Shown: positions 1-6,234, numbered from the stretch's first letter. The stretch is DNA of 6,317 nucleotides from Actinomycetes bacterium (GCA_030152105.1 JASLIH010000582.1:1-6317); one strand, 5' to 3'. The notes: generated by a model not told the origin, from the letters alone. Translations and numbers: made by a program.

Positions 1-276
1 CGACGCCCAGCCGGTGTGCGGACCGGCGGGATGTCGGCCACGACGGCTTGGAACATGGTGGTGTCGTTGACGTTGGCCGCGGTCACCACCGCGGTCAGCG
101 GCCGCCCGCCACCGTCGCAGACCAGATGCAGTTTGCTTCCAGGCTTGCCACGATCGACTGGATTTGCGCCCACGTGGTCCCCCGCGCTTGGCCCGCACGC
201 TCATGGTGTCCACCGCCGCCCGTTCCCACTCCAGCCGGCCCTGCTCGCCGAGGCGGTCCAAGACCACAAGAGGGGG
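1..276 (-). pseudogene. IS5-like transposase remnant (frameshifted, partial)
   Basis: The minus strand reads as the middle of an IS5/IS4-type DDE transposase. From about 264 down to 184 it gives LDRLGEQGRLEW followed by AVDTMSVRAKRGG, whose Asp fits the first catalytic acid of the DDE triad. After a shift of frame, from about 178 to 1 it gives DHVGANPVDRGKPGSKLHL and then CDGG and TAANVNDTTMF, typical of the transposase core. The two parts are in different frames, and the break falls at a run of five C on the plus strand (179-183). Upstream of about position 276 no family-like N-terminus can be read, so the 5' part is missing or scrambled. The gene also runs off the left edge, so the last acid of the triad is not visible. 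It is almost certainly inactive. Family recognition is from memory of conserved motifs, not a search; the exact IS group is not assigned. Confidence 0.72.
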
Positions 277-405
277 ATACGGCGGGCTCGGTCTGCTCCC
301 GTTGACGGTTCCCGAGGTCCGCCGGCTCCTGGTCGCGCTGGTCTGGACAAGACCGGTGGAGCCTGGCTTGGTGCTGGCCTGGTCACGATGGCGCCGTCGC
401 CATCA

Positions 406-424
406 GGCCCGAGCTCGACGGGCC
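406..424 (-). terminator. hairpin downstream of the MarR gene, possible terminator
   Basis: A perfect 6-bp inverted repeat, GGCCCG and CGGGCC around a 7-nt loop, lies 35 bp past the stop of the MarR gene on the minus strand. It is GC-rich but not followed by a T-run, so it is at best a U-less terminator of the kind often proposed in high-GC actinobacteria. It could also be chance in GC-rich DNA. Confidence 0.28.
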
Positions 425-459
425 ACTACCAGCGCCGCGAAAGCAAGTGGGGCTGGGCG

Positions 460-984
460 TCAGGCGCTGGTCGTAGGCGGCGCATCGGGGGCGTGGCCGC
501 TGGCCGCTTGCAGCACCCGGTCCAGCAGGATGCTGGTCTGCCGGAGCTCTTCCTCCCCGATCTTGGCCCCCAGCGCATCGGCCCACGCTGCCTGGGCTGT
601 TTGGATGGTGCGGAGGGCAGTGCGGCCCGCTGGCGTGATCCGTAGGAGTTTGGCCCGGCGGTGGGTGGGGTTGTCCTCGTAGGCCGCCAAGCTGTCGCGG
701 ACCAGGAGGTCGGCTAGGCGTTGCACGCCCTGTCGGGCCAGGTGCAGGCTGCGGCCGATCTGGGCGACCGTCGCGGGCCTGTCCTGGATGGTCTCGAGGA
801 CCAGCCAGCGTGCCAGGGTCTGGCCAGCGGGTTTGGCCAGTGCCTCCCCGGCGGTGGTGAAGCGCCGGGTGAGCCCGATGACCTGGCCGAGGAGGGTGGT
901 GAAGGCGTCCCCGGCGGGCGTGCGCGACGGGGGCTGGTCATCGCCATTGACAACATGCTGTCGTACCGCTACGGTGGGTTTCAT
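460..984 (-). CDS. MarR-family transcriptional regulator
   Basis: A 174-residue winged helix-turn-helix regulator, slightly longer than the usual 140-160 because of a polar N-terminal extension (residues 1-25) and an Ala/Pro-rich tail after residue 160. The DNA-binding part runs from about residue 54 to 121: [20 protein letters not shown] (72-91) is the HTH with recognition helix, and [19 protein letters not shown] (102-120) is the wing with the characteristic basic tip and the LT/IT-PAGR end. Flanking helices (26-50, 122-160) fit the MarR dimerisation domain. There is no cysteine, so an OhrR-type thiol switch is unlikely; a small-molecule ligand is more plausible. The ATG at 984 is the only usable start, as an in-frame TGA lies 15 nt upstream. 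No good Shine-Dalgarno precedes it, so the mRNA may be leaderless or nearly so. The gene diverges from the epoxide hydrolase with 69 bp between the starts, and operator-like repeats overlap its start. Autoregulation and repression of the hydrolase are inferred from this arrangement. Confidence 0.9.
   Translation of the reverse strand: MKPTVAVRQHVVNGDDQPPSRTPAGDAFTTLLGQVIGLTRRFTTAGEALAKPAGQTLARWLVLETIQDRPATVAQIGRSLHLARQGVQRLADLLVRDSLAAYEDNPTHRRAKLLRITPAGRTALRTIQTAQAAWADALGAKIGEEELRQTSILLDRVLQAASGHAPDAPPTTSA
947..964. promoter_or_regulatory. putative MarR operator O1
   Basis: TTGACAACATGCTGTCGT has a dyad core GACA-N6-TGTC and matches the second element at 983-1000 at 14 of 18 positions. It covers the -35 box of the candidate hydrolase promoter and lies inside codons 7-13 of the MarR gene. 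Length and symmetry fit MarR-family operators. Binding itself is inferred. Confidence 0.6.
947..975 (+). promoter_or_regulatory. candidate sigma-70-type promoter for the epoxide hydrolase
   Basis: A perfect -35 box TTGACA (947-952) is followed after exactly 17 bp by TACGGT (970-975), which fits the actinobacterial -10 consensus TANNNT. Transcription would start near 982, giving a leader of roughly 70 nt before the hydrolase ATG at 1054. The -35 box is embedded in operator O1 and the predicted start point abuts operator O2, so repressor bound at either site would block RNA polymerase. The promoter lies within the 5' end of the MarR gene on the opposite strand. Confidence 0.6.
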
Positions 985-1000
985 GACAACATATTGTCAT
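983..1000. promoter_or_regulatory. putative MarR operator O2
   Basis: ATGACAACATATTGTCAT is a perfect inverted repeat with 7-bp arms (ATGACAA, TTGTCAT) around CATA. It includes the first two bases of the MarR start codon and is AT-rich against a GC-rich background. It repeats the core of the element at 947-964 with a centre-to-centre spacing of 36 bp. Its place between the divergent genes makes it the best candidate for the repressor's main binding site. Confidence 0.72.
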
Positions 1001-1039
1001 ACGACTCCAGGGTCCGCCACCCCGCACCAGGACACCAGC

Positions 1040-1046
1040 AAAGGAG
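1040..1046 (+). promoter_or_regulatory. ribosome binding site of the epoxide hydrolase
   Basis: AAAGGAG lies 7 nt before the ATG at 1054. This is a strong Shine-Dalgarno sequence at the right spacing. It fixes the hydrolase start at 1054 even though the reading frame stays open far upstream through the promoter and the antisense of the MarR gene. Confidence 0.85.
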
Positions 1047-1053
1047 CCGAGCG

Positions 1054-2229
1054 ATGACCGCCACCCACCCCTCTGACACCACGATCCGGCCGTTCCGCAT
1101 CGAGGTCCCCCAGGCCGACCTGGACGACCTGCGCGACCGGCTGCACCGCACCCGCTGGCCCGACGAGCTGCCCGGCGTCGGCTGGACCCGCGGCGTGCCG
1201 CTCGGTTACCTCAAGGAGCTGGCCGCCTACTGGGCCGACGGCTACGACTGGCGCAAGCAGGAGGCCAGGCTCAACGAGCTCCCGCAGTTCACCACCACCA
1301 TCGACGGGGCCAACATCCACTTCCCGCACGTCCGCTCCCCTGAACCCGACGCGCTGCCCCTGATCCTGACCCACGGTTGGCCCGGCTCGATCGTGGAGTT
1401 CCTGAACATCATCGGCCCGCTCACCGACCCGCGCGCCCACGGCGGCGACCCGGCCGACGCCTTCCACCTAGTCATCCCTTCCCTCCCCGGCTACGGCCTG
1501 TCAGGGCCGACCCGCGAGGTCGGCTGGACCACCAGCCGCGTCGCCCGCGTCTGGGCACAGCTGATGGCCCGCCTCGGCTACCAGCGGTATGGCGCCCAGG
1601 GCGGCGACTGGGGCGCGTTCGTCTCCCCGGAGCTGGGCCGGATCGATCCCGACCACATCGTCGGGGTGCACCTGAACGCGGCCACCTTCGGGTTCATCCC
1701 CTTCGGACCGGTGGACCCCCAGGAGCTGGCCAGCTTCACCGACGCCGAGAAGGCACGCCTGGAACGCCTGGGCACGAGCACCGCAGGGCCCGGGAACGGC
1801 TACTTCGAGGTCCAGGCCACCCGGCCCCAGACGCTGGCCTACGCCCTCACCGACTCCCCGGTCGGGCAGCTGGCCTGGATCGTGGAGCGATTCAAGGAGT
1901 GGACCCACGCCGCCGACGTCCCCGAGGACGCCGTCGACCGCGACCAGCTGCTCACCAACGTGATGCTGTACTGGCTGACCGGGACAGCCGGGTCCTCGGC
2001 CCGCCTGTACTACGAGAACCTGCATGCCGGCTTCTCCCCGCAGCAGCCAGGCACGACCCCGACCGGGGTGGCGGTGTTCGCCGAGGACTACGCCATCCGC
2101 CGCTACGCCGAGCGCGGCAACAACATCGTCCACTGGACCGAGTTCGACACCGGCGGCCACTTCGCCGCCATGGAAGCCCCCGACCTGCTGGTCGGCGACG
2201 TGCGCAGCTTCTTCCGCGGCCTTCGCTGA
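1054..2229 (+). CDS. epoxide hydrolase, microsomal (EPHX1-like) type, alpha/beta-hydrolase fold
   Basis: A 391-residue cytoplasmic enzyme predicted to hydrolyse epoxides to vicinal diols. Residues 9-115 match the epoxide hydrolase N-terminal (EHN) domain ([20 protein letters not shown], then TRWPDE). The alpha/beta-hydrolase core follows: HGWPGS at 107-112 is the oxyanion-hole motif, GGDWG at 183-187 carries the nucleophile Asp185, and GGHFAAME at 368-375 carries the base His370 or its immediate neighbour. By analogy with mammalian mEH, Tyr250 and Tyr320 (ARLYYENL) fit the epoxide-polarising tyrosines, and Glu344 in VFAED fits the charge-relay acid. Unlike the mammalian enzyme there is no N-terminal membrane anchor or signal peptide. 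Length is normal for bacterial members (about 380-400) and no key motif is missing. The gene is divergent from the MarR regulator and probably repressed by it. The natural substrate cannot be read from the sequence; detoxification of aromatic or terpenoid epoxides is a guess from the family and the regulator type. Confidence 0.93.
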   Translation: MTATHPSDTTIRPFRIEVPQADLDDLRDRLHRTRWPDELPGVGWTRGVPLGYLKELAAYWADGYDWRKQEARLNELPQFTTTIDGANIHFPHVRSPEPDALPLILTHGWPGSIVEFLNIIGPLTDPRAHGGDPADAFHLVIPSLPGYGLSGPTREVGWTTSRVARVWAQLMARLGYQRYGAQGGDWGAFVSPELGRIDPDHIVGVHLNAATFGFIPFGPVDPQELASFTDAEKARLERLGTSTAGPGNGYFEVQATRPQTLAYALTDSPVGQLAWIVERFKEWTHAADVPEDAVDRDQLLTNVMLYWLTGTAGSSARLYYENLHAGFSPQQPGTTPTGVAVFAEDYAIRRYAERGNNIVHWTEFDTGGHFAAMEAPDLLVGDVRSFFRGLR

Positions 2230-2253
2230 GTTCAACGGACGCGGCTCAGGAGG

Positions 2254-2277
2254 AGCCCCCTGGAGCTCCAAGGGGCT
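2254..2277 (+). terminator. 24-bp palindrome after the hydrolase stop, possible terminator
   Basis: The two halves AGCCCCCTGGAG and CTCCAAGGGGCT are complementary at every position but one (a C:A pair). The structure starts 24 bp after the hydrolase TGA. As RNA it would form a long GC-rich hairpin. No T-run follows, so terminator activity is plausible but not proven. A perfect symmetry with no natural loop also fits a protein-binding site. Confidence 0.45.
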
Positions 2278-2756
2278 GGCGCACGGCAGGTGCTTCGGCG
2301 CCATCCCCTGCTGGCAGGCAGAAACCGACCCCCCGCAACGCAAGTGCGGCTGGAGCACTAAGCCCCTGTGCTCCTGTGCGCTCCACCGACCTCGGTGTTG
2401 TCGCAGCAAACAGCCGATTCGCTGCGGTAACCCCGCACCGGCGGCCTCAGAGCTGGGACTGGCGATGCCAACTGCGTGCTCCAGCTCCGCCGCGTTTGCT
2501 GCGACGACGAAAGGACGGCGTCAGGTCCGGTCACATCTCCCCTTCCTGCGACATCGGGTTGCCCAGCGACCTCACCGCACGCTCACCTTTGGACTCCCCT
2601 TGGTGGCGCTGCCGGCCCTGGCGCTCGCCTCCATCCCCGAGTAGATCGCGCAACGCGGATCCGCAGGCTGACCGACTTCCACAGGCTTGCCGGTCCGCCG
2701 GAGCACTGGCAGGAAGCCATCACGGGTAAGTGCGAAGTCGAGACAGTTGGGAGCGC
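2278..2756. other. gene-free interval between converging hydrolase and GS operon
   Basis: This 479-bp stretch lies between the 3' ends of the hydrolase (plus) and the VOC gene (minus). The open frames that cross it have no recognisable domain, no ribosome binding site and repetitive Arg/Pro/Ser-rich translations typical of GC-rich shadows. The one structured item is the inverted-repeat element at 2400-2505. A 10-bp palindrome GCGGATCCGC lies at 2655-2664. No transposase or recombinase remnant was recognised. Confidence 0.6.
2400..2505. repeat. 106-bp inverted-repeat element able to fold as a three-way junction
   Basis: Exact 12-bp inverted arms GTCGCAGCAAAC (2400-2411) and GTTTGCTGCGAC (2494-2505) enclose further nested complementarity. 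TGCGG 2423-2427 pairs with CCGCA 2433-2437 across a 5-nt loop (side hairpin). CGGCG 2439-2443 pairs with CGCCG 2488-2492, GAGCTGG 2450-2456 with CCAGCTC 2481-2487, and TGGC 2460-2463 with GCCA 2467-2470 (main arm). Nearly all stems are perfect. This could be a structured RNA in the hydrolase 3' region, a dispersed palindromic repeat, or the remains of a small non-autonomous element. No known RNA family was recognised, and the strand of any transcript is unknown because an inverted repeat folds similarly on both. Confidence 0.45.
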
Positions 2757-3172
2757 TCAGAAATCCCTCCGCCCATTGAAGTGGGCAGCTACCTCGGGCC
2801 GAGTCAGCTGGTACAAGGCGATCCGGTGGCCGCCCGGTGTTCGAAACGAGCAGCACGGCCCGTGAGGGATCTCCAAGGTGCGCTGCCGCTGCCAGCCCCG
2901 GGCCTCAAGCCCGGCCAGGGCGGCACCCAGGTCGTCCACCCGGTACACCAGAATCGGGCGTTCACCCTCGACGTGATCGGCTAGGAGCACCAGCGGGCGA
3001 CCCGTGGTGACCTGGACGGCCGCGACCCTGGTGCCCATCGCCTCGATGGCGAAGACCACGCGCCCGCCCAGCACATCGGTGAAGTACACAAGATCTGTGG
3101 CCACGTCGCGGCTGGTGTGTACAGGAAGTCGAGCTGTTGAAAGGGTGCGGTCTGGTCAGCCATGTCAGCCAT
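2757..3172 (-). CDS. VOC-superfamily (glyoxalase/bleomycin-resistance fold) protein, frameshifted near its N-terminus
   Basis: This is the last gene of the minus-strand operon. From GTG 3104 to the TGA at 2757 one frame gives 115 residues with VOC features: TDLVYFTDVLGGRVVFAIE at the start (helix plus strand), a middle RPLVLLAD and ILVYRVDDLGAALAGLEARGW, and the end FRTPGGHRIALYQLTRPEV. The family's first strand is missing there but is found in another frame just upstream: MADMADQTAPFQQLDFLYTP from ATG 3172. Restoring one base near 3113-3115 would join LYTP to (S)RDVATDLVYF and give an ordinary single-domain VOC protein of about 139 residues. So this is a recent one-base deletion, a decayed gene or a sequencing error. 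Starting translation at GTG 3104 would lose a core strand, and no ribosome binding site supports it. The usual metal-binding His of the first strand is not evident, so glyoxalase I activity should not be assumed. Substrate is unknown. Confidence 0.75.
3155..3172 (-). repeat. 9-bp tandem duplication at the gene junction
   Basis: On the minus strand ATGGCTGAC occurs twice in direct succession (3172-3164 and 3163-3155). It provides two in-frame ATG codons for the VOC gene. The first lies inside the end of the amidohydrolase gene, whose TGA stop (3167-3165) is contained in the repeat unit; the second lies 1 nt past that stop. Replication slippage is the likely origin. The arrangement suggests translational coupling. 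Confidence 0.8.
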
Positions 3173-4337
3173 CGCCTAGAAGGTAGATCCGGTGGGCGTT
3201 GGCGTGGCCGAGGAGTCCGGCGATGCGGTCCGCGTCGGCCGCCGAGCACTCCTCGCGGCGCACCCAGTCCTCGAGGATCGCTGCCAGGCTGCGGCGGAAC
3301 AGCAGCGCACCAAGGTAGTGGAACTCGGCCAGCGCGAAGCCATCGGAGGAGTAGAGCTGTTTGGTGAATGGCGCCAGCTCCAAGGCCTCCGCCAGGACCC
3401 GGACGGCGCCTGGCCCCGTGTAGTGAAGGGCCAGCCCCACATCGAAGTACACATGGGGAAAGACCGCCGCAAGATAGGCGGCCTCGCGGAGGTAGGGGTA
3501 GCAGTGGAGGAAGACCACATCGACCCGCAGCTGCCCGAGGGTCCGGACGAAGTCGGTGAGCAGCGAGGGGTTGACCAGGTGCAGGGTAAGGTCGGGGTCG
3601 CCGTACCCGGCGTGGATCTGCAGAGGTAGACCCCGGTCCCTCGCCAGCTCGGCCCCCGTCCAGATGCCATGGCGGAGGAGAACCGGGTCGTCGAGGCGGG
3701 GCGCCCCGTGCTTCGACAGCCAGCGGCCTGCGGCATCCACAACCTCGCTGGTCGAGGGCCGCCTGGGGTCCAGCTTGAACCCGCCGCGGTAGGCGACCAC
3801 GGTCTTCAGCCCGACCGCGCCCGCCGCCACCTCCTCCAAGGCGCGGGCGAAGGCGTCGGGGTAGGCGGCGGCGTCCACGCCCTCGCGGCCCACCGCCTCG
3901 GCCACGGTCTCCAGCCGCACCACCTGGTGGGCCGGCGCGGCCGCCAGCAGCTCCATAGCCGCCGGCCCCAGGAGGTCGGTCCCCATGATGTGGCCGGTCT
4001 CCACCAGCAGCGCTTCTAACCCGGCCGATTGCAGGAACCGTCGGTGGACCTCCTCGGCGCCCAGCTCCGCCCGCCGGGTCAGATACTCCTCGGGAGACGG
4101 CAGCGGCGACAGCTCCAGCACCGGGGCGCACCAGCGCCGGATGGCCAAGCCCACCGGGGAGTCGAAGTGGCTCGTCCCCTCCGGGGCAGGGTCGAACCCC
4201 TCGGTGATCAACCCCTCGAAGGACCGACGGTCGAGGTCACCGGGAACCACCCCATGGCAGTGATGGTCGACCAGCCCCATCCCGCTGATAGACGCGGCGA
4301 TACCTCGAGCGGGTCTGTGGGGGTCAAGGTCTGACAT
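3165..4337 (-). CDS. amidohydrolase, FluG N-terminal-domain-like
   Basis: A 390-residue TIM-barrel metal-dependent hydrolase of the amidohydrolase superfamily (Amidohydrolase_2 type). Expected ligands are visible in order: HxH as DHHCHG (His26, His28) after strand 1, a lysine in GLKTVVAYRGG (Lys178) where some members have a metal-bridging Lys, QIHAGYGD (His242), FLHCYPY (His278) and the catalytic Asp in YSSDG (Asp332). HHCHG near the start, the IHAGYGD and the YSSDG motifs are shared with the N-terminal half of fungal FluG. No signal peptide or membrane segment, so cytoplasmic. It begins 4 nt after the stop of the glutamine synthetase-like gene and overlaps or abuts the VOC gene, so all three are probably one transcript. 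Weak Shine-Dalgarno (AGG just before the start) suggests coupling to the upstream gene. Inferred role: hydrolysis of an amide, possibly a gamma-glutamyl-amine or derivative made by the partner ligase. The reaction is not known for this subgroup. Confidence 0.88.
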   Translation of the reverse strand: MSDLDPHRPARGIAASISGMGLVDHHCHGVVPGDLDRRSFEGLITEGFDPAPEGTSHFDSPVGLAIRRWCAPVLELSPLPSPEEYLTRRAELGAEEVHRRFLQSAGLEALLVETGHIMGTDLLGPAAMELLAAAPAHQVVRLETVAEAVGREGVDAAAYPDAFARALEEVAAGAVGLKTVVAYRGGFKLDPRRPSTSEVVDAAGRWLSKHGAPRLDDPVLLRHGIWTGAELARDRGLPLQIHAGYGDPDLTLHLVNPSLLTDFVRTLGQLRVDVVFLHCYPYLREAAYLAAVFPHVYFDVGLALHYTGPGAVRVLAEALELAPFTKQLYSSDGFALAEFHYLGALLFRRSLAAILEDWVRREECSAADADRIAGLLGHANAHRIYLLGDG

Positions 4338-4341
4338 CGGC

Positions 4342-5691
4342 CTAGTACTTCAGGAAGTGGGCGCCGAACCGCTCCTCTTCCGTCATCGCCGCGTAGGCTT
4401 CCCACTCGGACCGCCGAACGGCCAGATAGGAGCGGGCCAGCAGGTCACCCAGCGCCTCCACGAGGACCTGGTCGCGCTCGAGAGCCTCGATGGAGTCCTG
4501 GAGCGTGGTCGGATACCGATGCGCCCCAGCCGCTTCCCGCTCCCGGTCCGAGAGCGTGGCGGGATCCACCGACAGGGGCTCGGGGGCTTCCAGCTCCCGC
4601 TCCATTCCGTCGAGGCCCGCGGCGATCAGGCCGCCGAAGGCCAGGTAGGGATTGCAGGAGGCATCGGTCGGCTTGAACTCCAGGTTGGTGGAGGCCTGCT
4701 CCATCCCCCAGAACGTCGACGGCACCCGCACGGTGGCCTCCCGGTTGTCCGGACCCCAGCACACGAACGCCGAGCTCCAATGCTGAGGCAGCAGCCGCTG
4801 ATAGGAGTTAACCGAAGGGGCGGTGAGCGCCAGTAGCCCGGGAACATGGGTTAGCACGCCAGCGAGGAACTGCTCTGCTGTCCTCGACAGTCCGAACCTG
4901 CCCGCGGGGTCATGGAACAGGTTCCGCTGGCCGTCGCCGTCCCACAGGCTGAAGTGGATGTGCGCCCCGTTACCGGCCTGGTCCGGCCATGGCTTGGGGG
5001 CAAGGGACGCCACTAGCCCAGACCGGGCCGCCACGCCCCGGAGCGTCTCACGCACCAGGATCTGGGTGTCGGCGGCCTGGACTGCCGGTCGGGGCGCAAC
5101 CGACAGCTCCTGCTGCCCGTGCCCCAGCTCGGCGTAGTACTGCTCCACCTGGATGCCCTGCTCGCCGAGGGCGGCCACGGTGGCGTCGGTCACCTCGGCC
5201 GAGGCGGCCATCCCGACGGTGGAAAAGCACAGGCTCTCATCGACCGGGACATAGCGGCCGTCCCGCTGGGTGGCCAGGCTCCACTCGTTCTCCACGGCAC
5301 ACGACAGGACCATCCCCCGCTCGGCCAGGCGGGCCGCCATCCGCTTGAGGAAGTTCCGCGGCCCGGCCTCATACGGCTGCCCGTCCAGCCGCAGGTGGTC
5401 GACGAGCATCACCGCGCTGTGCGGCGCATACGGCAGCACCGTGAAGGTCTCGGGGTCGGGCACAAGGCGGATCTCCCCCACCGGGCCCATCCCCTCCACC
5501 GGCTGCAGCTGGTCCAGCGAGTTCATGGCCTGCATGGCCACCGTGAGGCCGATCCCAGTGCGGAGCCGATCACCTAGCCGCTCCACGTGGGTAGCCTTAC
5601 CGCGGACCACACCGCCGTTATCGCAATACAGGAACCGGACCAGGCGGACGGCGTGTGTCCGGCAGGCGTCGAGGATCTCCTCTGGCGTCAT
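4342..5691 (-). CDS. type I glutamine synthetase-like gamma-glutamyl-amine ligase (GlnA3/GlnA4/FluG C-terminal group)
   Basis: About 449 residues, numbered here from the GTG at 5694. The GSI beta-grasp N-terminal domain (1-105) is followed by the catalytic domain. Metal and substrate motifs are visible: ENEW (Glu135, Glu137), AELGHGQQE (Glu189, Glu196), GNGAHIHF (His245), NSYQRLLP (Arg300), NREATVRVP (Arg318) and NLEFKPTDASCNPYLA (Glu339). Lys341 stands where true nitrogen-assimilating GSI has Arg in the E-x-R motif; Lys is usual in the FluG/GlnA3-like branch. The adenylylation loop with its Tyr (NLY.LP) is absent, so GlnE control is unlikely. Characterised actinobacterial relatives (Streptomyces GlnA3 and GlnA4) ligate glutamate to polyamines or ethanolamine with ATP. 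That makes ammonium assimilation improbable and amine gamma-glutamylation likely, though the amine is unknown. Start: GTG 5694 and ATG 5691 are adjacent, with a stop codon directly upstream; ATG is preferred. The ribosome binding site is weak. It is the first gene of the operon. Confidence 0.9.
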   Translation of the reverse strand: MTPEEILDACRTHAVRLVRFLYCDNGGVVRGKATHVERLGDRLRTGIGLTVAMQAMNSLDQLQPVEGMGPVGEIRLVPDPETFTVLPYAPHSAVMLVDHLRLDGQPYEAGPRNFLKRMAARLAERGMVLSCAVENEWSLATQRDGRYVPVDESLCFSTVGMAASAEVTDATVAALGEQGIQVEQYYAELGHGQQELSVAPRPAVQAADTQILVRETLRGVAARSGLVASLAPKPWPDQAGNGAHIHFSLWDGDGQRNLFHDPAGRFGLSRTAEQFLAGVLTHVPGLLALTAPSVNSYQRLLPQHWSSAFVCWGPDNREATVRVPSTFWGMEQASTNLEFKPTDASCNPYLAFGGLIAAGLDGMERELEAPEPLSVDPATLSDREREAAGAHRYPTTLQDSIEALERDQVLVEALGDLLARSYLAVRRSEWEAYAAMTEEERFGAHFLKY

Positions 5692-5694
5692 CAC

Positions 5695-6234
5695 TCAAGT
5701 AACTCGAAGTCCACTAACTCCGCTATGCCGCCCCTCGACGTTTGGGCGTTCGCCGCGGCCAGCACACCGTGCCCGATCTTAGAGCCTCTACGGGCAACCG
5801 CGGAATGACCCAAAGACGGTCTCGCTGCATCCAGTTGTATGACTAGTGCGACTGGACGCCGCCAACCGCTGAGGCGCGAGGGCGGTGAGGCGGATCAGGG
5901 AACGGCCCATTCCCTGCCAGAACCATAGGCAGCCATTGGCCGTGACCTGTGGCCAGTCGGCACGCCAGCCTGCGAAGCCAACGCATTCGCTGCCACCTCG
6001 CCCAATTAAATGTGAGACGGACAGCCGCTGTTGCTGCCCCGGCCCTCCGGCCTCAGCGGCGGCGGCGGCCCTGCTGCCCGTCTGAGTCCGGCCGCTGTTC
6101 CTCGACCCGGCCACCGGCCAACTCGCCACATAGCTGCGCGTTCCCGCAGCCCGGGGGCTATGCCGAACGCGACGAGGGGGGCCTGCGGGACCCCTCAGTG
6201 TGGGATGGCCTGCTCGGCGGTAGGAGGTTGCTCG
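5695..6234. other. gene-free upstream region of the GS-amidohydrolase-VOC operon
   Basis: This 540-bp stretch has no frame with recognisable protein features; the longest translations are Ala/Arg/Ser-rich shadows. It must hold the operon promoter. The best -10 on the minus strand is TAAGAT (5781-5776), but its -35 (TTCCGC, 18 bp upstream) is poor, so the promoter is not assigned. TCCAGT (5830-5835) and ACTGGA (5851-5856) form a 6-bp dyad with 15-bp spacing centred about 150 bp upstream of the ligase start, a weak operator candidate. A stronger hairpin is listed separately at 5896-5916. Confidence 0.5.
5896..5916. repeat. perfect 7-bp-arm inverted repeat upstream of the GS operon
   Basis: CAGGGAA (5896-5902) and TTCCCTG (5910-5916) are exact inverted copies around a 7-nt spacer. 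It lies about 205 bp before the ligase start. Size and symmetry suit either a regulator-binding dyad or an RNA hairpin. No T-run flanks it on the side that would make it a terminator for the gene at the right edge. Confidence 0.4.

Noticed and set aside
721..1053. Open frame extending the epoxide hydrolase about 111 codons upstream of 1054
   Set aside because: It runs through the promoter, both operators and the antisense of the MarR gene. The strong ribosome binding site at 1040-1046 and the EHN domain start both support the ATG at 1054.
1501..2409. Long minus-strand frame of 302 codons antisense to the hydrolase
   Set aside because: A GC-rich antisense shadow rich in Gly/Val/Ala with no family motifs.
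2655..2664. Palindrome GCGGATCCGC
   Set aside because: A single 10-bp palindrome is expected by chance in GC-rich DNA, and there is no second copy or nearby gene start.
1377..2729. Long plus-strand frame of 450 codons overlapping the hydrolase
   Set aside because: Arg/Pro-rich shadow of the hydrolase with no domain and no ribosome binding site.
2572..2856. 94-codon minus-strand frame in the gap before the VOC gene end
   Set aside because: It overlaps the 3' end of the VOC gene in another frame and has no recognisable motif or ribosome binding site.
2962..4131. 389-codon minus-strand frame overlapping the amidohydrolase
   Set aside because: Out-of-frame shadow with Arg/Gly/Pro-rich low-complexity translation; the overlapping frame carries all the amidohydrolase motifs.
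5788..6129. 113-codon minus-strand frame upstream of the GS operon
   Set aside because: Composition is Ala/Arg/Ser-rich with an Ala repeat from GCC/GCG runs, no domain, no start signal.
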